This document shows positions 49,601 through 61,600 of a stretch of 64,000 nt of DNA, piece after piece. The position numbers and the translations under genes were made by a program. The stretch lies in the NCBI GenBank assembly GCA_023653785.1, contig JAMKCH010014235.1:62001-126000 (forward strand), read 5' to 3'. The stretch's first letter is position 1; every line of letters starts with the position of its first letter. The DNA comes from Ophioderma brevispina (taxonomy: Eukaryota; Echinodermata; Ophiuroidea; Amphilepidida; Ophiodermatidae). The notes below the pieces were generated by a model. It did no database searches. It was not told where the DNA came from and saw nothing but the letters and a program-made list of their open reading frames with translations.

Positions 49601-52600
49601 AACGACTAGGCTAGGCCTAAAGTTGACTTTAATTTACCTTCTCCTACTATTTGCTATATTCCCTGCATTAAACTTGGTCTAAAGAACCTGCTGGGCCGGT
49701 AATTTCACGTAGATCCTGCTGAAAAAACATAACTTTGCCCGTTGCCGGCAAGAACAACAACATGACCCAGGATCGTCTGATCGGGCTTCCATTGTTCACT
49801 CACGCACACGCAAAGACTCCCACCCGCAAGTTCCGAGACTCGCTGCTGTACCGCAATCAACGCTGATAATAATAGGCATCACCGTATAAGAGCTTATAAA
49901 TGCGTGCATTAGGGACCAGTGTTTTGTTTAGATGCACGAGCTTGCTGGAACGAAACGTATGGAACAAAATTGCACAAGTTGGAAGAAATGTGCATTCGTT
50001 TTTCATTGAACTAAGCTAAGAGGATCAAATCTGTCATTTAATGATTTTGCTACTTTAATCAGTTGACTTGATCGAAAATTCATAAACATACATTGCTTTC
50101 TTAAAATCGGGTTAATTTACACATGCGCTACACCAACCCCGACAATGTAATATTGGGCCCAACCCCTTTAGAAATGAGTATTTTCCTTTCTGTTATCAGC
50201 TTAAAAAGTTAGGATATTGTTCAGATACAGCACTGTCTTAATTTAGTAGGCATAGGCACACCTTCAGGTTCCGTCTGAGGTTAAATCGTTTTTGTCAATG
50301 GCAAACGAATTGAGTCCACAAATCTATCTATGTACCGATAATCACTAACTGTGTAAATCCATTGGAATGAAGAAAAACCGGTAATGTCTTTAATATCTCG
50401 TCGCTTTATATCTCAGTTTTGCGTGGGCATATTGTCATGGGATTTGCAATCTTTACATAAAAATAATATAATCAATATCCTCCATGGAATGAAAATCACA
50501 CTTCGCAGTTTTGAAAAACAATTTTATCTGCTTGCCCACTTTTTTGGGACATCCCTGTAAAAGTTTTTGCTCTTAGAAGTTAAAATGCACGGTTTTTTTC
50601 GACGTTATGTTGTTTTTTTTTTTTTTATTGCAATGGCCCTTACCAAGGTTTTATATTTGATGGTCCAGCCAACATGCCCTCTGGGGCCCACATTGGGTTT
50701 TAACATTGGGCAAGGGGTGGGCTTAATGTGGGCTAGGGCTTCGCGTGGGTAACCCCATGGTGATCCATGTTGGCTTAAGTGTGTATATTTGGGCTTGGGT
50801 TACAATTGGGCAACCCAAATGGGTCCGTTGTGGGTTTATTCAAATGGTCTGTGGGTGTGGAATCTAGGACATGGGGTTTTCAAGGGTTTTTTTTATATGG
50901 CCCCCTTGGGTTGATGGTGGCATGGGCTACAGGGTGGGCTCACCCATATAGGCGTGGTCTCGATGACCTGTATTTTTTTCTGCTGTACAATGCAAATTTT
51001 GATCATAATGTGTATTTTTTTAAGATTTTTTTTTAATAAATTAATTCTCAGACAACCCCTATATAACTGTACCTATTTACTTTTCATCACTTACCATTTT
51101 GATGACCTTTTAGAGAAAGTGATGGTGTAACCGACTTTAACATTTTGAAAACACCATAGAAACATACATATCATATTAAAAATAAACCTTTCATAAATTT
51201 AAACATAAGTATTCTTTTTCATTGCACTTCAGCTCTATTCCTATCTTGTGGGAGCTGTTTAGCTGATGAAACAACAAAACATACATTTGTTGTGTTTTCA
51301 AATCACCCAATTGTTGGGCCACTTAAGTCACATGCAAGAGTGCATAAATCAATTTTGAATTTCCCATCTTGGCCCATGAAGCCCCTATGCCCACATTGAA
51401 CCTGTCTGGGTACAACTCGGCGAGCCCATAACAACCGCAGAAGCCGATAACCTTGATGGAACACACAATGTACCCATGTAATACCCACCTGCAACCCACT
51501 GGGCAACCCACTGGGTCCATCGAGGCCCCAGTGGCAAAACCCAAGTAGCCCAACATGGGAGCAATTAAAATCGATTTTGCCCATGTGGGGCCCTCATGAC
51601 GTTCACACTAAAACGTATTTTACCCACATGGGGCCCCAACTGTAATGTTGGCTGGGGTAATGCTCATTTACAATATACGTTTGGCAGTTTTGCCTGCTGC
51701 TTTGATACAGCCTGTCTGGTGGGTGACTATATTACTATCTGGCAATGTTGCCAATCTTCCATTACAGGTATCCCCAATTTTCTTAGCATAGAGGCTGTGA
51801 ATTCAGTAGGTCTGACGGGACGCTTCATCTCAACTAGTCTAGCCATTGACTCAACACCACCTTCTGCGGGAAAGGTAGGTAACAAGTGAATTTATACAAC
51901 TACCAAATCCATAATTTAAGTCACATCTATGGAAATGTCACCAACCCTGCAACCCCCAAATGTTTACATTCCCTTAAAAAACTAGTCTCAACATTCCTCT
52001 ATTGTATACAATTTTAGGTGGTGTGTCCAAAGTTCCTGTCAACTATGAAATACTGAAGTGGCTCCTGGTCTGGTTCATGATGACAATCAACTATTGAGTA
52101 CTTCCAATTGTACATTGGAACCAAGAGGGCTACCAGTATGTGTATACATACCAAGATAAATGGCTACGAAATCCAACTATGCTGTTCCCAGTAAGTTATT
52201 TTCATTGCATGGGTAGCAATTTTTCAAGAATGGTGTTATATGTAATGTTGAAAAGCAAATGCAACGATTTAAAATTAATTTCAAGCTACATTCGTGCTGT
52301 TTGAAAGAAGTGCCTTTACTGTGCAACATGTTCGCCAGCATATTAAAAAGATGCACAGCATTAGCCAAGACACGGCAAATTAATTTTAAAAAAATTGAAT
52401 TGCGGTCTTTTAAATGTATTTTGGCAGATAACCTGCCATTGGCCCTTATAGATTCCTATACCATTAATGATATGGACATTTTCAAGACAGCTAAAAAATT
52501 CACGTTTTAACATCTTTCATTGGCAAAGACAACTTTTTTGTATGTAGTTTTTTCATCAAGATAATATACATTGGTAAGAGACGTCATTTCGGTGAAGAAC

Positions 52601-55600
52601 ATAGCCTGGTTCAACTACAACTGTGATTATATGGCAATTGTAGTCACACGTTGTACGCAATCGTTGAAACCGTGCAATATAGGACATTTTGTCAATACAT
52701 GGCGGATTTGCACATAATACCCATAGTGTTGTGAGAAATATTTCTCAAATATTTGAAGTTCATCTGTTTTTTGATATTCCTTTATATCCTACCCTAGATT
52801 TGAATTTAATTCAACAACTTACCAATAACCGGTTGAATCAAGTACCATCATGGATAAGAAAGTAAAGGCATACTCAGGGCCTGTCATTATTGATGACACG
52901 CGTCCTGTTCCTGGTGTTGTTGTGGCGTATTAGTGATTTATGATCAACGGTAGTGTTTGTGGAAGTCGTGGAGTGGTGTTAATTGCACAAATGCTGAAGG
53001 TAGGTTTGATCATAATTATGAAGAGCTTCGTGAAAGAAAGGGTTTTGTTTACACACGTCTTCAAATAGGCATTTCTTTCTGCACCCCTCAACCATTTTAA
53101 AATACTTTTCAGGAAAGAATCTAGTATTCTGCCGACCACCCTATGATTCGGCACCCTCAACGGAATAAACTGCACGTTGAAGGAATGTGGTGGCAGATAC
53201 TGAATTCAACCCAACCACGTGTGACAGTGAAAGAAGCTAAAAAAACAGTGAATCAACTTTAATACGTGTGAATCCATCGTTGAACATTTAACTTATGTGT
53301 ATAATGCCCTTTTCACAGCATTCAAAGCATGTTATTAATACTATGTTATAGTTCCCTGTTGTTTGTTATGCATTGTGTAATGTACTGTAACCTCTGTGAT
53401 TTCTTATACAGAATGGTTGACATCTGACACACCATGTATTCAGTCTCTAACTGAAGTAATCATTGCTTGGGAGCATTTTACTGATGCACAAACAGATATA
53501 GCAAGGTCTGGTTTCAATCAGAAATAATACAATTTAAGAAAAACATTTACAAAAAGGAATGGAATTCTGTGAAATCTGCAAGACAATAGATTCAAAACAG
53601 CTTTTACACAATTCAGTTCAAAGTACTAATTTTTCTCCACATTTTTTAAAAATGTGTTATTTTTATTAGCATTTTCTAATACTGATTTGGTCTTATTTAA
53701 AAAAAATATGTATTTGTTTGCTTTCAATTTGAAAAATATCTTCTTTTTTTTCAGGAGCAAGGCAATAATTGTAAGATCAGTTCAGTAACTAGTACATCAT
53801 TGTTGGTTTTGTTTGTTTGTTTGTTCGTCCGTTTGTTTTTAGGATATATCAGTTTTCAAGTTACTCTGTACTCTTTTTTCACCAAATGGACTCTACCGAG
53901 GAAAGATTTATTTCTGACCATTTAATTGAGACCACAAGGAAAATGTGCGCTAAATTGGTCAATGGGATAGTGTATGTTAATAAATATGGCATACTACATA
54001 TATAGACGTTTTTGTTCATAACATCGAAAGGAAACATTTCCTGGGCTTAAAATTTCACTGGGGTAGTGAGAAATATGATTTTGATTGGGTAAAGTGGGGG
54101 ATGAGGTTTTCGATCGGGTCATCCACCTTTAAGTCCCAAAACATGACATACACGGGCATAAGACAAAAGGATCTGGCAAAATGTCAGCTGAGACTTGAAA
54201 TGAGGATCCATGATTGGTCGGCCTTATTTTCAATATATTTTGGTAGATATAAAATTGGCCTGGGCACTACACAAGGTGGGTCCGAAATCAAGCCTTTCTA
54301 TGAGGTATCGGCTGATAAGACTACAGAAATCATCAGCAATATAGACTTGACGGGAATAACAAAGGTAGGAAATATGTTTTTAAATATAGCTTATTCTCAA
54401 TGATACATAAAATTTCTTTGTTCATTTTCTAGATTACTTTCTATAGTTTTTGCGTGGTATTAATTAAACCTGTAGTGTATTTTTGTCCCCTGAAGCTGTA
54501 AGTTGCCAAGGGGCCTAAGACACAAAGTTGCGTGAGACATGTGCAGAGGGTGAAGGGTTGCCATGTACAGAACTGCTAATCATGCTCCCACCTACATTTA
54601 TTGGTGGAGTAAGTGTTGTCTTGGAAGGGTAAGAGGGAGAGCGTGGACCACTGGTTAGGATATTCGCCTTTGGTGCAGGAGGTCCCCGGTTCAAACCCCG
54701 GTAGGGCCACTAGCTGGGATTTAATCGGGTACTAAATTCTGGTTTTAATTTGTATAAGAACTATTGATTAAAACTAGAATTCCGCTCTCCCCGTGGTTCA
54801 TTTGGACTTGGGCAAATGAATATCCCGTCCTTTGGAGGGGACGTTAAGCCGTCGGTCCCATGCAAAGAGAGTCATACCTGTACATGTATATCATAGTCAG
54901 TTTCGAGAAGAGTAGGGTGGTAACCCCTGATTGTCCCAAGCCGTTCTGGTCAGTTTCGAGGTACTACCCCTAGTAGAGTGGTTAACCACTGTTGGGTATA
55001 CCTCTGAGGTCTCCGTCCTCTAAAATGTAATAAATAAATAAATAAAGGTTGAAATTTGGCACAGAATAGTTTGTGCTGCCTCATATTCAATATACAGTGA
55101 TATAATGAATATCATTAATCAACTTAGTTGTCTATTCATTACTACGAACTAAAAGCAGTGATGAATTAGTTTTAAATATGAACACCCGTGTACAATGTGT
55201 AGCTCTTGTTATCACAAGCCTGTGTCTTTGAGATTAATGCAAGGTCGCAGATTTCCTGTTGTAAAATAAAATAAAATGCTTTGTTGTTAAAACCTTAATT
55301 AACAAAATATACGCATTGATCCCACATTGATTATGAAAAGCAACTAAATTAATGTATAATGTTTATCAGGACGAAGGATTACGCAGTCTAATTGACAAAT
55401 GACAAGAGTGCCACAACTGTTTTGATGAATTGTATTATATTTGTGAAATTCCTTTTGCCAAATAGCTTTTATCTTCTATTCCCGTAAAAGGATACAATGA
55501 AAAAAAAAAGGGTAGGACCTGTCCTAACCACAGCATCATCCAATGGGGCATATGTGAGTCATTATGGGGCAGGATCCTCACAACTCAAACCGTTTGTTGT

Positions 55601-58600
55601 CAGAGATGGAGTACAGGATACAGGTGATCCAAATAAGGACCTGTAAGTTTCAGACAATATTATTAATATTATTGGCTTAGAATATGTATCTTTCACATTT
55701 GTTATGTATAAAATTCGACGTTAGGGCGAAAATCCCTTTTTTAATGCACTTTTATAGTAATGGTGCCATTTATTCTGTTAATTAATAAAAAGATATGAAT
55801 ATTAATTTATGCAAACTAATGCCAATTTCGAGATTTTGTACGACAGGCTGCCTCTGACAGTTTTTTTTTCTGTAGACAGCCCATCATTATTATTATCGTT
55901 GTTGTTGTTAAATTATTATTATTATTATTTATTAAGTATAATAAATAAATAAAAATTCTACTAAATGAGATTTGTCACTCTGTCCGGCTATTCATTTCGT
56001 TATGCTTTGATATATGGGGCTGATATTTTGCATGAAGGTAGGGGAGAACAGTCTGACGTTTGTTATCAGGGTTTCAGAGTGACCCAAAAGGACAAATGTC
56101 ATCTAGAGCTCAATATGCATAGAAATTCCCTATGACCACCATTTTTTTTTTTCAAAAGGACACACATAGGTCAAAGGACACACACGGGGGAAATGCACTA
56201 AATATTATTTAAGACGTTATAGGGCGAAATTTCGTTTCCCTTAACGTTATGCTTTTCTTTGCGCTTTATTCCGTCAAATGATATGAATATTAATTTATGC
56301 AAATTAAACATAATCCACTAGAATAACAAAGGATATGAATATTAATTTAAATAATAATAGAGCTCATTATAACCTAATGAACAATTAAATTTCCCCCGAG
56401 TATCATTTTGTAGTAATTATTATTATTATTATGTACTCTGTTTATCATGAATATATGCTTATGTGGCCTTGTCACATGATAAAATGATATTGGAAAAGCT
56501 TTTCACTTCTTAGCAAGTCCGTATTTTAACATCTCGAAACTACGTGACTCAAATGTAGTAGCTAGTGATGTATTGTGCACTGTTTTCTTTGCAGTGAGGA
56601 GAATTGATCATCTATCATATTTTATTTCAGGGATTTCCAAACTTCTTTGGATCAACTCAGTGCATCATGGGACTTTTCTGGTGACCCTTGTCCTATATCG
56701 AAATATGAATGGGCTGTGTATCGGATAAATGGCGATCAGGTGCAAGATTGGGTCGATGTGGATAGTAAGTAATTTTTTCAATTTTCAAGCTTTATCTCTA
56801 TGCCAGTAATCAATTTGTGATCAACATTAATATTTGGGTGTATTTGACGATGTGTTTGAGATGCACCTCTCTACATACCGTGTCTGTCAAAATTTGTAGT
56901 AATACTTTGTACAGTTCTTTGTACATAGCTACCCCGCATGACGGTGCACAATTCAAAATATACACTTTATCTGTACATTTGGGTAAATTAAAGGCATATA
57001 CTCAGAGACCTCGAAAAATATATTTTTGCATATTTTGCAATATATCCAAATATGAATGGGCTGTGTATAGAACTAAAGATGATCACCTAATACGCTCAAT
57101 TTCTTGACGTTGGGGCAGGCTCCTGTAGTGTATATTTGAAAGGTAATGTAAAGGAACATACCGGAGCTAAGCTACCTGGCTGGGGTGTCCATTTCACTCT
57201 GTCCTTGGGCCTTTTGGGCTTAGCCTCTCTTGTGTGTAATTGTAACATTTCGCAGCATATGCAGGTACCCATTCATCCTGCTGGGTGGGGGAAAGGCAAG
57301 TGAGGTAAAATGCCTTGCCCAAGGACACAACACGATTGCTCCATCGAGATTCAAATCCACGACCTCCTAATTACGAGTCGGTTGCTATATCCGTTGGTTT
57401 TAAAGCCACAACGGAGGTTTTAAAGATGGATCACTGTGCCTGAATGAAAGTACTGCCAGTTGAGTAGATTTTCAAATTAATGATTAGGCATGGACAGACT
57501 GATACGAGTTGTAAGTATTTAAGCTTCCGAATAATCCCTGTTAAGTGGGTAAGATAGGGTTTTCAAGTGTTAGAGGTCAGGTGTTACCTTGGTGTCATCT
57601 GCTGTCATTTTGTAAAGACACAGTGTTGCTTCTTGTACATATGAATGATTCACCAAATTGAAATTACTCGGTAGTTATTTTGAATTACTCCGTGCAGAAA
57701 AAACATCAGCTGTTACCGATGAAGTAAATATGAAAGATGGCGAAACATACTATGCAGTTGTACGTGCAACCAACTTGATAGGTCTTAAGCTCATTCAAAG
57801 ATCAGATGGCGTAAGAGTCCAGAGGGATCCACTGATACCGGGCAGAGTGTACGATGGGCCTCTGATTGGCAAAGATTTGAATTATCAACAATCATTGACA
57901 AGTCTCTCTGCAAACTGGGATGGCTTTGGTGGGCATGCAGTGCGTCCGAACGTTGACCACACAGGTAAATATTTACGAAAAAGCATTTTTAACGAAATAA
58001 ACACAAGACCCAAACTAAATAAAACAGTCTGCTACAAACTTTAATTGACATCTTGATCTAGAAACACTTCCACGGTTTCCACCAGTTGATCTTTCATATA
58101 TAATTCTTTACATGAAATAAACAAATTCACAAAAGAAAGGGTTACACTTAGGAAAGTTCATTATTCACCAATTTCAGATGGGTCTGTCATATTGACCCTT
58201 TGCCTTACATTTATTGGCTCTTGAAAAATCTTGCAAAAGAAAATGTTACATACTGCATATCACAATACTAGTGTAAGCTGACATTTTTTTTTATAAAGGT
58301 CTGTTCAAAATGGTCGTCTCGCATTCAAGATGACGATACATATTCAAGCAGCCGCCAAAGTTAAAATTTAAAAAATCCACAGTTTGCTATTAATTGACAT
58401 TTTGTTTCGTTTATGTTCTTCTATATTTCTTTAAGATTAAGTTCATGTGAAAGGTTACCGCGCTGCGTAGTTTCAAACATTTGTTCACTTTCGAGTTCGA
58501 AATTTCATCAGCCGTGGAACCCATCGACACGAATTCATACTTGTGCTTCATTATTTCATTTGCGCGTTACTACGCAGATTGTTAGACCAGCAGACCCTTA

Positions 58601-61600
58601 AACAGATGTAAACTCGAACTATGTATTGTGTTATGCGGTACGAAACATTGTTTGCAAGGCTGTAAAAGAACTGAATAATTGCAAACAAAAGGTCAATAGG
58701 TCAGACTCTTCTGATAAGCTGCATTTGAGATTAGAGGGAAGGTGATTGTTAATTTAATGCAAAATTACATAACAAGGTTGGCTATAAAGAAACTAGATTA
58801 TGATGTGGATAATTATCATAATTATTTAGGTAACTGTATATCTGAATTCATAATCCATTGTTGTGATATTTTGTCCCCAAAATAGGTAATGATGAGATTA
58901 AAACAGATGACATACGAGTCCAAGATGTCGAATTCTACGAAGTTGCCATAGGAACTGATAGACGCTACCCCAAAACAAAAATTAATGTTTTACCCTTCAC
59001 CAATGTTGGAAAGAACAAAACTGCGACATTTAATAACCTCAACCTGCAACCCCTGATCACTGTGTACTATGTCACTGTGCGTGCGCACAGTGCAAGTTTT
59101 GCGGCAACGGAAATGACGTCCAATGGTGTTACAGCTGGCATAGGCAGCACTATCAATGGTAAGTTAAAGTCATATATCCTGATAATACGGAATAAAGCAC
59201 AAGGCAGCCATTTGATAGTAATAATATATGAGTCTCAATAAATAGCTGCCTTATCAGATATTGCCAATGCTTTAGCTGTTAATGATGAACATGTTTTGAC
59301 ATTTTTTTAAAATTGGAAATCCCTATCTCGATTAGCTCAGATGGACGGGTAAAAATAGATGTTTGAACATTTTTTTGGAAACATTAGTGTTGGTGTCAAT
59401 TCAAATTGCAAATATCTTTACGTGGCCAATATTTACAAGTTCAACACCATATATCAATGGTAATCATGGATCACACCCACTTGTATAATGAAATCTTGTT
59501 AGGAGACCCCCCCCCCACCTATTGCTTTGTTATAAGGTAGGTAGTATTGCAATGCATTACTTTATCGCGTTCAATGCCTTTAATTCTGACTACTTTAACG
59601 TAATATGGGATTATAGAACTGATTTTATGATGCATGTCATAGTTTCTGGTTGATTAATATGTATGATAGCGAGATCTCACCCTATTTTTTATTATCGAAA
59701 AATTAGCAATTTAAATTTGTCTTCTTCGTTTTCACCTTTAACGTACTTCTGTAGCCAATCTCTTCATCTTTTAAATACGGTTTGCTCACATATGTACCAT
59801 ACAAAAGTTTTTTTTTGTTTCAGCATCTTTCATTTCCAGAAAGTGATAGTAACAGGTCCATTTCATTACCAGCAGCATATGCAAAGATTTACAAATATTA
59901 AAAAATAATGTCTTTTAATCGTAAGTTTGTTCTGAAATTGTTTGACAAATAAAGTGTATTATAATAATCAGTTTGTTCTTCATTGCAGCTGGTAAAATAC
60001 ATGTAGACAGATTTGTCAATTCGCTGACCAATGTTGAGATAGCTTGGGATGAATTCGAATTTGTTTTACCAATCCTTTCTTATTATGTTGGAATCTGCAA
60101 TAGTAGTGAAGCTGTGCAACAATTACACTGCGAAGATGTAGTCATGGTAGGTATAAAAATCTGTGATGGCAAGGATATCAAAGTTTAGGCCCTGGATGTG
60201 AGGACCTTGTGACGCCATGGTCCTTGAATAATCAGTAATCTTTAATCATTCTCTTTGAATAGTCAGTAATGTGTATTTAGTCATATATGATATTTAGTTC
60301 ATGATAATTCAGTTGAATTTTTCAATAATATATTTATTCATTTGTTGAAGCACCCTCGTACATAGCTTAAAATGTGGAACAGATCGTTGATGATAATTTT
60401 AACACATGGGTTTGACAAAGCAAATCTAAAAAAAGTGGGCCTTTGTATCCACCCTGTCCTTTCTGGATCCGCTCTCAGTGGCCCTAGAATAAAGTAAATT
60501 TAAAGCCTAGAATGTTCTAAATTTCCTGCAATCGGTTATTGATTGAAAGATTTTAGTGGCCTTCTTGCCGGATTACATACACCAAAATCGTACAGGAGAC
60601 ATATTGCTTCACTCACAGTAGTGTACTACTCATTGAGCTACATACCATGTTCGCTGCCTCAGCGTGTTAATCTTTCCATAGAAAAAGGGCAGAGTGGAAC
60701 TGAAAACAAATAGATAAAAGTTCCAAAGAAAGAGGGCAGGGCTAAACCGACAACAACTAAGTAAAACTTTTCGGGGGCCCCACGTTGCAAATTACTCACA
60801 CATTGATGTTCACAGTCCTCAGGAAACTCCGAACAAGAACAGAGCAGCTGTGATGTGTTTGCATTTACTAATGTTGACACGGACACGTACAAAGAAGCTA
60901 CCGATCTGAATCTTGAACATGAGATGACCTATTACGTCGGTGTAATAGGTAAGCTGGCAACAAATGTGCTTGTTCTTTGACACTGAAAATTGTATTTAAT
61001 TTTCATAGTGTTTAATAATGAAAAGAAAAGTTTAAAATTTATACAAATGTCATTGCAATTTATAAGATAATTCAAATCAGAACAATGTCAGAGGATGATA
61101 GCACTGTGCTGTTTAACTGAGCAGGTGAAAACCTTCCGAACTATGCATTGTCGTGCAAATATATTGGTCTGTTTATTGTTCTATATTCTGTGTGTCAACA
61201 TACTTTTAAATACTTCACCCTGCAAATGTCTATATCGATGATGTTCAGATGCACTGGCCATTAGGGCGCATTGACTTATCAAATAAAATGCCATCGTGGG
61301 ATCATATGACGTCATTGTTCAAAATGCCTAATATGACCCTTCGCCTACAAAATTAGATGGATATGGTATCATCAAAATGCTAGCACGAATGAAAGATACG
61401 CGCCATGACATCACCGTCTAACGCGAAACCAAACAAAATGATGCTGATCCGTGTGATGTTACGTCCAAACCATGTTTTATTTAAGGTTTGACTTCGCAAT
61501 GTGTCTGGAATTTGAACTCAATATGGTCATGTCCCGAAATAGAATATGTCTGAATATTTCATTATGTCCCCTTTAAGCTGTACTGAGAAATTGCTGGTAA

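Larger units (their letters stand above)
34711..51767. other. 17-kb intron rich in repeats
   Basis: No exon with family signatures was found between 34.71 and 51.77 kb, and the flanking exons splice in phase into one module, so I read the stretch as a single intron. It holds a hairpin element (35.75 kb), GAGTTC arrays at 36.5 and 49.1 kb, degenerate tandem repeats (37.0 and 37.6 kb), an hAT-type MITE (39 kb), a G-run MITE (40.1 kb), a roughly 150-bp tandem repeat (40.9-41.5 kb), a pyrimidine tract (48.2 kb) and a GGGCC-rich fold-back element (50.7-51.7 kb). The 41.6-47.9 kb part shows nothing I can classify. Confidence 0.6.

Noticed and set aside
54638..54711. Possible tRNA gene
   Set aside because: A and B boxes are present but the acceptor stem does not pair and a SINE body with AAAT tail follows; called as a SINE.
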